Source of the DNA: Marinobacter sp. F4218
GTDB lineage: Bacteria; Pseudomonadota; Gammaproteobacteria; Pseudomonadales; Oleiphilaceae
Length of the DNA stretch: 64,000 nt
Assembly (NCBI RefSeq): GCF_019443085.1
Contig: NZ_JAHZIL010000003.1
Span: forward strand, 2,046,001-2,110,000
Direction: 5' to 3'
The stretch's first letter is position 1. Each line of letters starts with the position of its first letter. The notes under the pieces are model-generated. The model saw nothing but the letters and a program-made list of their open reading frames with translations. It was not told where the DNA came from and searched no databases. Positions 7,371 through 15,372 of this stretch are shown piece by piece. A program made the translations under genes and the position numbers.

Positions 7371-8681
7371 ATGACAACAAGAACACCCTTCAAACCCCGT
7401 CCGCTTACCCGTGCCATGGCCCTCGCCAGCCTGCCACTGATCACGTTTGCGTCCGCTGGCGTCTCCGCCCAGAGCAACGCCGAGCTGGACCAGCTGCGGG
7501 AACGTGTGCAGATGCTCGAGAGCAAGCTGGAAGGCGCGGTTTCCACCGCTCCGGAGGCGAGCGAAGACAATCCCTACATCCTGCGCGAAGGCGACGGCCT
7601 GAAAATCGGTGGTACCACCATCTCGTTCGGCGGTTTTATCAAGGCCGACATGATGTATGGCTCCAACGGCAACGGTCAGCGCAACACCTACTCCGTCGGG
7701 CTGCCCCGCACCTTCGCGTCCGCGGCCGCGACCGACAACGACTGGAAGGTCGGGTTCAGTGCCCGGGAATCCCGTTTCAGTTTTGGTACCTCCACTGAAG
7801 GCGTGGCCGGGCATCAACTGCGCACTTACCTCGAGATGGACTTCCAGCAGGGTATTGGTGCACCCGGCAACGAGGTGGTCTCCAACAGCTACTCACCGCG
7901 CCTGCGTCAGGCCTACGGCAACTGGAATGGCTGGGAGTTCGGCCAGACCTACACCACCTTTACCGACCTCGCGGCGATGCCGGAAATCCTGAATCAGGGC
8001 AAGCAGGCCGCCTTCATTTACGTGACCCAGCCGATGATTCGCTACAACATGGCCGTTCCCGGCGGCAAGCTGATGATGGCCCTGGAAAACCCGGAAGACG
8101 GGTTCGGCACCAACTCCTATGACGATCAGTCGTATCCGGACCTCACCGCCCGCTACCAGGTTCGAGGCAAGCACGGGTTCTACTCGGTTGCAGGTCTGCT
8201 GCGCAACCTGGAGGACGACGCCTCCGGTGAGTCTGAGCTGGCCGGTGCCGTTTCCGTCAGTGCCCGCATTCCGACCATTGGCAAGGACGACATCCGTCTG
8301 CAGTACAGCTACGGCGCGCTGGGTCGCTACATGGGGCTGTTCACCTACCCTGATGTGGATCTCGTGGCCCAGGCCGGTGGCGAGGTGAAGGCACTGGATA
8401 CCTACGGAGCGACCGCGGCTTACCGCCATTTCTGGTCGCCGGCATGGCGCTCCACGGTGACCGTGTCCCACACCGAAATCGTGGACGATCTGACTGCACC
8501 GCCGGCGGGAACCCTGAGCTACTTCGACTCCTCCACTTCGGCTCATGTGAACCTGCTTTGGTCCGCGCATTCCAACCTGACCCTGGGCCTGGAGTACGCC
8601 TACTGGGACTTCGGCGAGATTGCCGGCAGTGGCAGCAATCAGTACGAGCAGGTGATGGCATCTGCGAAGCTGAGTTTCTGA
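7371..8681 (+). CDS. DcaP-like trimeric outer-membrane porin
   Basis: 436 residues. A Sec signal peptide covers about residues 1-33. A short heptad-like stretch follows (NAELDQLRERVQMLESKLEG), then a beta-barrel sequence of alternating residues that ends in phenylalanine (AKLSF), as needed for barrel assembly. The N-terminal coiled coil plus barrel is the layout of DcaP-family porins, which pass dicarboxylates and other small acids in Acinetobacter. It is divergent from the acyl-CoA dehydrogenase operon and shares operator-like palindromes with it, so it probably brings the same acid across the outer membrane. A terminator follows. Confidence 0.83.
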   Translation: MTTRTPFKPRPLTRAMALASLPLITFASAGVSAQSNAELDQLRERVQMLESKLEGAVSTAPEASEDNPYILREGDGLKIGGTTISFGGFIKADMMYGSNGNGQRNTYSVGLPRTFASAAATDNDWKVGFSARESRFSFGTSTEGVAGHQLRTYLEMDFQQGIGAPGNEVVSNSYSPRLRQAYGNWNGWEFGQTYTTFTDLAAMPEILNQGKQAAFIYVTQPMIRYNMAVPGGKLMMALENPEDGFGTNSYDDQSYPDLTARYQVRGKHGFYSVAGLLRNLEDDASGESELAGAVSVSARIPTIGKDDIRLQYSYGALGRYMGLFTYPDVDLVAQAGGEVKALDTYGATAAYRHFWSPAWRSTVTVSHTEIVDDLTAPPAGTLSYFDSSTSAHVNLLWSAHSNLTLGLEYAYWDFGEIAGSGSNQYEQVMASAKLSF

Positions 8682-8734
8682 GTGCGGTAGGAACCACCTG
8701 AGTTGAGTTAACGCAAATCTCGCTTTGCATCTTC

Positions 8735-8769
8735 AGCCCCGGCAACGTCCCCCGTGCCGGGGCTTTTTT
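8735..8769 (+). terminator. Rho-independent terminator after the porin gene
   Basis: The arm GCCCCGGCA (8736-8744) pairs perfectly with TGCCGGGGC (8755-8763), followed by a run of six T (8764-8769). Confidence 0.92.
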
Positions 8770-8923
8770 GTGCCCGGACGGCGGTGCCTGACAGGTAGTT
8801 CCGGTTGTCGGTTCGCTGGTCAGAAAGTGAGCTATAGTAATGAGTGCTTCGTAAATGTCGGTGTGACCAAGGATGGCGGTCTGGTCTAAGCGAGCACCAG
8901 AGTTAAGGATCAGGAGGTCCGCG

Positions 8924-10825
8924 ATGAACCGAAGAGGTTGGCACTGTTGTCTGTTGCCCCTTGCCGTGGGTTTCATGACCCAGGGAACACACGGCCAGGA
9001 TCTGAGCATCAGCGAAGATGAGTACGCCGCGCCGGCGAACCCATATTCCCCCTACGTCGACGATCACTTCCCCCAAAATGTCTATTTTGGTGATACCCAT
9101 CTGCACACCGCCTGGTCCGCCGACGCTGGCATGGGCGGAGCAAAACCGGGTCCGGACGTGGCCTACCGCGCCGCGCGCGGTGAGGTGGTCCAAAGCCAGA
9201 CTGCGGGCCCGTTCAAGCTGATTCGACCCCTGGATTTCGTGGTCGTCGCTGATCACGCCGAGAATCTGGGGCTATCGGATTACCTGGAACGCGGTGATCC
9301 GCTCGTGCGCCGCACCGAAGGTGGCGAGCGCTGGTACCAGATGTTTAAGGCCGGGGATGGTTACGATGCGTTCATCGAATGGATCGCGGCCAACGGGCGT
9401 GGTGAGGACATGATCAAGAGTCCGGAGATGGTGGCTGCGGTCTGGCAAAAGGTGATCGACAATGCCGAGCATTATTATGAACCGGGCGTCTTCACCACCT
9501 TTATCGGCTACGAATGGACCTCCGGCCCGGACGGAAACAACCTGCACCGGAACGTCATCTTCCGGGACGGCGCCGACCGGACTCGTCAGGTCGTGCCTTT
9601 TTCCGCACTGGACAGCGACGATCCCGAAGACCTCTGGGACTACCTCGAGGCCTATGAAAAGGACACGGGAGGCCAGGTGCTGGCCATTCCCCACAACGGC
9701 AACCTGTCCAACGGCATGATGTTTATGCTGGAAACCTTCGACGGTGATGCGTTCGACGAAGCCTACGCCCGGCGCCGCGCAAATTTTGAGCCGGTGGTCG
9801 AAGTGACCCAGCCCAAGGGCACAGGGGAAACCCACCCTTTCCTGTCACCGGACGATGCCTTTGCCGACCACGAAATTATCGACACCTCCAACCTGGCCGG
9901 TTCCGCGGCCAAGGAGCAGGAGATGCTCCGCACCGAATACGCCCGTTCCGCGTTGAAGTTAGGGCTCGCCGAAGCCGAACGTTTGGGCGTGAATCCCTTC
10001 AAGTTCGGCATGATCGGTGCGACCGATGCCCACAACGCCCTGCCTTCGACCCGGGAGGAGAACTGGTTCGGCAAGGCCTACATCGTCGAACCCTCGCCCC
10101 ACCGTAAGGAAGGCGTGCTGATCGAAAGCACTGTGGATCCGAAGCTGTCCATTTACGACATTGACCTGGGGGCCTCTGGCCTGGCCGGGGTCTGGGCCAC
10201 GGAAAACACCCGGGAAGCCATCTGGGATGCTTTCGCCCGGCGCGAGGTATTCGCCACTTCCGGCAGCCGGCTCCGCGTGCGGGTGTTCGGGGGCTGGGAT
10301 TTCCAGCCGGAAGAGGTGCTGCGCCCAGACTTCGCCGATGCCGGCTATTCGCGGGGCGTACCCATGGGGGGCGATCTGCGGCCGGCGCCCGAAGGCACGG
10401 ATGCACCAACCTTCATGGTCCGCGCCCTGCGGGATCCGGACGGTGCCAACCTCGACCGGATTCAGATGATCAAGGGCTGGGTTGATGACAACGGTGATAC
10501 CCAGGAGAAAATCTGGGATGTCGCCTGTGCCGGACGCGAGATCGTGGACGGCGGCTGCAACGGAGACGTCGGCAATACGGTGAACGTTGCCAGCGCCAGC
10601 TACACCAACGATATCGGCAGCGCCGTGCTGGCCGGTCACTGGACCGACCCCGAGTTCGATCCGGACCAGCGCGCCTTCTATTACGTGCGCGTCCTGGAGA
10701 TCCCGACACCCCGCTGGACGGCCTACGACGCGAAGTACTTCCAGATTGAGATGCCGGAAGGCACGCCTATGGAGGTGATCGACCGCGCCTACACCTCACC
10801 CATCTGGTACGGACCGGAGGGCTGA
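8924..10825 (+). CDS. DUF3604 protein, exported, PHP-like metal-binding fold
   Basis: 633 residues with a signal peptide at about 1-25 (cut near THGQ). Metal-ligand type motifs are seen in order: YFGDTHLHTAWSAD, VVVADHAENLG, IPHNGNLS and GATDAHNALP. These match a PHP-like phosphoesterase core; the biochemical role of DUF3604 is not established. The start at 8924 follows AGGAGG; an upstream start at 8873 has none. It leads a tight operon with a parvulin isomerase (GTG 4 bases after its stop) and a HupE/UreJ membrane protein. A TATAGT hexamer at 8833-8838 may be its -10 element, but no good -35 is visible. Confidence 0.85.
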   Translation: MNRRGWHCCLLPLAVGFMTQGTHGQDLSISEDEYAAPANPYSPYVDDHFPQNVYFGDTHLHTAWSADAGMGGAKPGPDVAYRAARGEVVQSQTAGPFKLIRPLDFVVVADHAENLGLSDYLERGDPLVRRTEGGERWYQMFKAGDGYDAFIEWIAANGRGEDMIKSPEMVAAVWQKVIDNAEHYYEPGVFTTFIGYEWTSGPDGNNLHRNVIFRDGADRTRQVVPFSALDSDDPEDLWDYLEAYEKDTGGQVLAIPHNGNLSNGMMFMLETFDGDAFDEAYARRRANFEPVVEVTQPKGTGETHPFLSPDDAFADHEIIDTSNLAGSAAKEQEMLRTEYARSALKLGLAEAERLGVNPFKFGMIGATDAHNALPSTREENWFGKAYIVEPSPHRKEGVLIESTVDPKLSIYDIDLGASGLAGVWATENTREAIWDAFARREVFATSGSRLRVRVFGGWDFQPEEVLRPDFADAGYSRGVPMGGDLRPAPEGTDAPTFMVRALRDPDGANLDRIQMIKGWVDDNGDTQEKIWDVACAGREIVDGGCNGDVGNTVNVASASYTNDIGSAVLAGHWTDPEFDPDQRAFYYVRVLEIPTPRWTAYDAKYFQIEMPEGTPMEVIDRAYTSPIWYGPEG

Positions 10826-10829
10826 TCCG

Positions 10830-11675
10830 GTGGCTGATCGATCAATCAAACGACTGGTAACCGAGCCTTTCGTTCACTTCCTGCTGATCGGAGTGGCGCT
10901 CTTCGGGCTTTATGGCTGGTTGAACGACGTGCCTGAAGACACGTCGGTCCGGAGTCTGGTGATCACCGAAAGTGACGTCGCGCAACTGGCAAGCAATTTC
11001 CGGCAGGTCTGGCAACGACCGCCAACCCGTGAAGAGCTGCAGCGCCTGGTCGACAAGTATGTGCAGGAAGAAATCCTGGTCCGGGAAGCCCTGGCCATGG
11101 GGCTCGACACCGGTGATGCGGTGATTCGCCAGCGCCTGAGACAAAAGATGGAATTTATTCTCGACGGTGCCGTCGCCTCTCTGGTGCCGTCTGACCAGGC
11201 TTTGAGAGAGTATTACCGCGCCAATGCCGAGCGGTTTACCACCCGGCCCAAGGTCGGGTTCCAGCAGGTTTTCCTGGGTAAAACCGTCGACGAGGCAACG
11301 GTGGCATCCACGCGTCAGGCTCTTGAGGCGGGCGCGGCGCCGGGCGAGGTCGGGCAGGCCACCTTGCTGGCGCCGGAAATGCGGCCCAGTGTGTCGACCA
11401 CCGTGGATTCGAATTTCGGCGTCGGATTCTTTGACCAGCTCGTTACCCTGCCACCGGACATCTGGGCCGGCCCGGTTCAGTCGGCTTTTGGCCTGCACCT
11501 GGTGAAAGTGACCGGAAAAACCACTGGCACGGTGCCCGGCTTCGAGGCTATCCGGGAGCAGGTGGAGGACGCCTGGCGCCGTGATACCGCCGAACGGCTG
11601 AGCAAGGAACAGCTGCTGGCGATGAAATCGGACTACGACATCTCCGTACCGGATGTGGACGGGGTATCGCAATGA
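10830..11675 (+). CDS. Membrane-anchored parvulin-type peptidylprolyl isomerase (PpiC/SurA-like)
   Basis: 281 residues. One transmembrane anchor is at about 12-31 (FVHFLLIGVALFGLYGW), then a helical SurA-N-like part, then a parvulin domain at about 130-245 ending in the recognisable PVQSAFGLHLVKV strand. It starts at a GTG preceded by CGGAGG. The topology puts the isomerase in the periplasm. Four bases separate it from DUF3604, and its stop overlaps the start of the HupE/UreJ gene (ATGA), so the three are translated as one unit. It may fold the exported DUF3604 protein or the membrane protein. Confidence 0.85.
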   Translation: MADRSIKRLVTEPFVHFLLIGVALFGLYGWLNDVPEDTSVRSLVITESDVAQLASNFRQVWQRPPTREELQRLVDKYVQEEILVREALAMGLDTGDAVIRQRLRQKMEFILDGAVASLVPSDQALREYYRANAERFTTRPKVGFQQVFLGKTVDEATVASTRQALEAGAAPGEVGQATLLAPEMRPSVSTTVDSNFGVGFFDQLVTLPPDIWAGPVQSAFGLHLVKVTGKTTGTVPGFEAIREQVEDAWRRDTAERLSKEQLLAMKSDYDISVPDVDGVSQ

Positions 11676-12691
11676 CCAGAGTGGTGCCGGCGGTCCTGTT
11701 GGCCGTCTTAATGACTGTGCCGTCACTGCTTCAGGCCCATGCCCTGGAGCCGGGTTTCCTGAGCCTGGCGCCGGCCGGTAACGACCGTTGGCAGGCGGTC
11801 TGGCGGGTGCCCCAGGTGCGCGGCCAACCGATGGTGATCGAGGCGGTGCTGCCCGAGACCTGCGCGCCCCGAGTCGCGCCCGGCCCGATGCAGTTCGATG
11901 GCCGCGCCTTTGTCAGCCGCTGGGTAGCCACCTGCGCGGGAGGACTGGAGGGTGGCACGGTAGCGGTCCGAGGCCTGGAAGCCACGCGAACGGACGTGCT
12001 GGTGCGTTACAGCCCGGATTCCGGCGCGGCGCCGGTGGTGACCCGGTTGACGCCGGATGCCGTCGCTTTCGATATTGCCCGGACAGGGTCCTTTGATTCG
12101 GTGCTGTCCAGCTACTTTGCGCTGGGTGTCGAACACATTCTCGAAGGCTTCGATCACCTCCTGTTTGTCTTTGCCCTGCTGCTCCTGATTCCAACCCTCC
12201 GGATGCTGGTTGCCGCGCTGACCTCCTTCACCCTGGCCCACAGCCTGACCATGGCCGGAGTGACGCTGGGCATGTTCACGCTCCCGGCACCTCCGGTGGA
12301 AGCGGTGATCGCGCTGTCGATTGTGTTCCTCGCCACGGAATTGGCCCGGCCGACGGATAGTCAGAGACTCACGACCCGTTATCCCTGGCTGGTTTCATTT
12401 TCGTTTGGTCTTCTGCACGGCTTTGGCTTTGCCGGGGCGCTGAGGGAGATCGGTCTGCCCGCGGGGGACGTCCCGCTGGCGCTGTTGAGTTTTAATCTGG
12501 GGGTGGAGGCCGGTCAGATCGCGTTTGTCGTTGCGGTGGTTCTGGGCGGCTATCTGGCCAGAAGGGCATTCCAGCGTCGGGATGTCGGCTTGCAGTGGTT
12601 CGAGAGCACCGGGAAGCGGGTGGCCAGTTATGCCATCGGTGGTATCGCGTCCTTCTGGCTGGTTGAGCGGGTTGCGGGTTTCTGGGTGTAG
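11672..12691 (+). CDS. HupE/UreJ family membrane protein with exported N-terminal domain
   Basis: 339 residues. A signal sequence (about 1-24) precedes an exported domain of about 120 residues containing two cysteines, then six or so transmembrane helices. The family motif HILEGFDHLLFVFALLL opens the membrane part, with histidine and acidic residues usual for metal permeases; further histidines lie in FTLAHSLTMAG and FGLLHGFGFAG. HupE and UreJ are nickel or cobalt permeases, but this longer subfamily has no proven substrate. The start overlaps the isomerase stop by four bases. No urease or hydrogenase genes are in the window. Confidence 0.82.
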   Translation: MTRVVPAVLLAVLMTVPSLLQAHALEPGFLSLAPAGNDRWQAVWRVPQVRGQPMVIEAVLPETCAPRVAPGPMQFDGRAFVSRWVATCAGGLEGGTVAVRGLEATRTDVLVRYSPDSGAAPVVTRLTPDAVAFDIARTGSFDSVLSSYFALGVEHILEGFDHLLFVFALLLLIPTLRMLVAALTSFTLAHSLTMAGVTLGMFTLPAPPVEAVIALSIVFLATELARPTDSQRLTTRYPWLVSFSFGLLHGFGFAGALREIGLPAGDVPLALLSFNLGVEAGQIAFVVAVVLGGYLARRAFQRRDVGLQWFESTGKRVASYAIGGIASFWLVERVAGFWV

Positions 12692-12799
12692 GACATCGAA
12701 AAAAACGAATTTAAACACTCAAAAAAACGATCATGCCTGCTGATTCAACTGTGATAGAAATTAAATAGTCTGGACGTTAGCGCCCGCCAAAGGATTTTC

Positions 12800-13126
12800 A
12801 TGGCCCATTTGCGAGCATCGGAAAACAAGGTTCGTCTTTGCCTGACAACTGTGATGGCACTGGTCGTTCTCGCGTGGGCCACTTCGGGTTTCAACGTGCC
12901 GGCGCTGGACCCTCAGTTGGAGGAACCGGGATCGTTCCAGGTCACCATGCTGGATGCATCCGGGGATTCACCATCCGGCGAAGCCGGGCTGACCGGTTCA
13001 CTGGGCCCTGGCCTTCCCCTCATTACGGGATATCCGGGGCATTCCCCGAATCTATCCTTCATCGAGCCGCCGGTTCGCCTCGTTAGCTATCCCGCCCTGC
13101 CTCAGGGCCCGCCTTCGCTCACCTGA
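12800..13126 (+). CDS. Small membrane or exported protein, unknown
   Basis: 108 residues with one hydrophobic stretch at about 13-29 (CLTTVMALVVLAWATSG) that could be a signal peptide or anchor. The remainder is proline- and glycine-rich with no motif I recognise. AAAGGA lies at a suitable distance before the ATG. The 108 bases before it are AT-rich and hold no visible terminator. It stands alone between the HupE/UreJ operon and the CBS-domain gene. Real gene status rests on the ribosome site, the membrane segment and lack of a better ORF. Confidence 0.5.
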   Translation: MAHLRASENKVRLCLTTVMALVVLAWATSGFNVPALDPQLEEPGSFQVTMLDASGDSPSGEAGLTGSLGPGLPLITGYPGHSPNLSFIEPPVRLVSYPALPQGPPSLT

Positions 13127-13210
13127 TCTCCGTCGATTAACCGCACCCCCATTGCCTGGCCAGAACAGGCGGAGTGTTACAGCGAACATCCGGAATCAGT
13201 GAGGTTCATC

Positions 13211-13810
13211 ATGAGCAAGCACTTTCACGCGATACCAGTACGCGACCTGGGACGTACCCACTCCCTGGCCACCCTCCAGCCCGCCTACAACATCGGCAGC
13301 AATGATTCTGCGGTTCATCTGCTGACCGATTTCCGCGCGCGCCGTCCACCGGCCCTGAACTCAGACATGAGCGTCTCCGAGGCGAGGCTGTGGATGAAAA
13401 TGGCCGATACCGCATTCAAGTTGGTGGAGAACGGGGTCAACGAGTGTGTCGGGGTCATCACCATCGCAGACATCAACGGCGAGTTGCCCCTGAGTCTTGC
13501 CAACCGTCGGGGGGTGTTACCCGGGGAAATTCGGGTCAGGGACATCATGACCCCCCTCAGCAGCCTCCCCGCGATCCACTACCAGGACCTGTGCCGCGCC
13601 TCCGTCGGCGACCTTGTCAGTACTTTCAGGTCGGTCCATGAGGAGTACCTGCTGGTCGTGGACGACGACCAGAACAACGCCGGCGAGCAGTACCTGCGTG
13701 GCATTGTCTCGGCAAGCCAGCTGGTTGAACAGCTGCACATTCCTATCGACCTGGAGCATCGCGCGTCATCGTTCTCGGAAATCGTGAATGTCGTTCAGGG
13801 GAATTTCTAG
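13211..13810 (+). CDS. CBS-domain protein
   Basis: 200 residues. The central and C-terminal parts show a paired CBS pattern: SVSEARLWMKMADTAFKLVE...GVITIADINGE, then IRVRDIMTP, then VHEEYLLVVDDD...LRGIVSASQLVEQL. CBS pairs bind adenylates and sense energy state. ATG 13211 is preferred to a GTG four codons upstream because GTGAGG lies at the right distance. No effector domain is present, so it may be a stand-alone sensor. It precedes the pyruvate carboxylase genes, but a strong hairpin separates them, so co-regulation is uncertain. Confidence 0.8.
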   Translation: MSKHFHAIPVRDLGRTHSLATLQPAYNIGSNDSAVHLLTDFRARRPPALNSDMSVSEARLWMKMADTAFKLVENGVNECVGVITIADINGELPLSLANRRGVLPGEIRVRDIMTPLSSLPAIHYQDLCRASVGDLVSTFRSVHEEYLLVVDDDQNNAGEQYLRGIVSASQLVEQLHIPIDLEHRASSFSEIVNVVQGNF

Positions 13811-13820
13811 AACCTGCAAG

Positions 13821-13860
13821 GCCCGGTTCGGCCCCGGCATCCCCTCGGGGCCGGTCCGGG
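13821..13860. other. Strong GC-rich hairpin upstream of pycA
   Basis: CGGCCCCG (13829-13836) pairs with CGGGGCCG (13846-13853), with outer pairing of CCCGG (13822-13826) and CCGGG (13856-13860). There is no T tract, so it could be a pause site, an attenuator of pycA, or the transcript end of the CBS gene. Confidence 0.45.
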
Positions 13861-13927
13861 CATGGCGGAGCTGGCCAGGGAGTGCCGGCCGTCAACATCA
13901 ACCAAAACCAATACCGGAGGTAACTTC

Positions 13928-15349
13928 ATGGCCATAAGGAAGCTGCTGATTGCCAATCGCGGTGAGATTGCAGTCAGAATTGCCCGGGCCTGTAGCGAAC
14001 TGGGTATACGCTCGGTCGCCATCTATTCGAAGGCGGACGAGTATTCCCTGCATGTCAAAAAAGCCGACGAGTCCTACCAGATCAGTCAGGATCCGCTATC
14101 CGGGTATCTGAACCCCCATCATATCGTCAATATGGCAGTTGAAACCGGCTGCGATGCGCTGCATCCCGGCTACGGGTTCCTCTCGGAAAATGCCGAGCTG
14201 CCGGCGATCTGCAAACAGCGGGGGATCACCTTTGTCGGCCCGTCATCAGAGGCCATTGCCTCCATGGGTGACAAGACCCAGGCCCGTCAGACGGCCGAGG
14301 CCGCCGGTGTGCCGGTAACGCCCGGGTCCAGGGGGAATCTGGAAGATGTCGAAGACGCGGTTCGGCAGGCCTCTGAGATTGGCTATCCGGTCATGCTCAA
14401 GGCAACCTCCGGCGGCGGTGGTCGGGGTATCCGTCGCTGCGACAACGAGAAGGAGCTGCGTCAGAACTACGTGCGGGTGATTTCCGAGGCCACCAAGGCG
14501 TTCGGCAGCGCCGAGGTCTTTCTGGAAAAGTGCATCATCGACCCCCGCCATATCGAGGTGCAGATCCTGGCAGACAGCCACGGCAACGTGGTACACCTGT
14601 ACGAACGTGACTGTTCGATCCAGCGCCGGAACCAGAAGCTGATTGAGCTGGCGCCATCGCCGCAGCTGGAAGAGAACCAGCGTGAGTACATCGGCGAACT
14701 GGCGCGGCGGGTGGCCAAGCAGTGCGGGTACGAGAATGCCGGCACCGTGGAATTCTTGCTCGACCACGACGGCAGTTTCTATTTCATGGAGATGAACACC
14801 CGGGTGCAGGTGGAGCACACCATCACCGAAGAAATCACCGGGGTGGACATCATCAAGGCCCAGATCCGGATTGCCTCCGGCGAGGAGCTGTGGCTCAAGC
14901 AGGAGGACATCAGCTACCGGGGCTTTGCCGCCCAGTTCCGGATCAACGCCGAAGACCCCAAGAACGGCTTCCTGCCCAGTTTTGGCCGGATCAGCCGCTA
15001 CTACTCGGCCGGTGGCCCGGGCGTGCGTACCGACGCCAACATGTACACCGGCTACGAGATCCCGCCTTACTACGACTCCATGTGCGCCAAGCTGATTGTC
15101 TGGGCCATGGACTGGCCGGAGCTGATTGCCCGCTCGCGCCGGGCGCTGAACGATATGGCCATCTACGGGGTCAAGACCACCATCCCCTATTACCAACAGA
15201 TCCTGAACCATGAGGAATTCCAGGCCGCCAATTTTAACACCGGCTTTGTCGAAGCAAATCCTCAGTTGCTGGAGTACAGCACCAAGACCCGTCCTGAAGC
15301 CATCGCCACAGCCATCGCCGCGGCCATCGCCGCCCAGGCGGGCCTGTAA
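13928..15349 (+). CDS. pycA: Pyruvate carboxylase subunit A (biotin carboxylase)
   Basis: 473 residues. It begins with the biotin-carboxylase opening KLLIANRGEIAVRIARAC, has the glycine-rich ATP-grasp loop SGGGGRGIR, and the active-site segment MEMNTRVQVEHTITE. It carboxylates biotin using ATP and bicarbonate. AccC looks alike, but the next gene is a carboxyltransferase/biotin-carrier protein of the OadA/PycB type, not accB, which identifies this as the A subunit of two-subunit pyruvate carboxylase. CGGAGG lies before the ATG at 13928; the longer in-frame form from 13862 is unlikely. Confidence 0.9.
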   Translation: MAIRKLLIANRGEIAVRIARACSELGIRSVAIYSKADEYSLHVKKADESYQISQDPLSGYLNPHHIVNMAVETGCDALHPGYGFLSENAELPAICKQRGITFVGPSSEAIASMGDKTQARQTAEAAGVPVTPGSRGNLEDVEDAVRQASEIGYPVMLKATSGGGGRGIRRCDNEKELRQNYVRVISEATKAFGSAEVFLEKCIIDPRHIEVQILADSHGNVVHLYERDCSIQRRNQKLIELAPSPQLEENQREYIGELARRVAKQCGYENAGTVEFLLDHDGSFYFMEMNTRVQVEHTITEEITGVDIIKAQIRIASGEELWLKQEDISYRGFAAQFRINAEDPKNGFLPSFGRISRYYSAGGPGVRTDANMYTGYEIPPYYDSMCAKLIVWAMDWPELIARSRRALNDMAIYGVKTTIPYYQQILNHEEFQAANFNTGFVEANPQLLEYSTKTRPEAIATAIAAAIAAQAGL

Positions 15350-15372
15350 ACCGAACACCGGAGAGATCCAGA

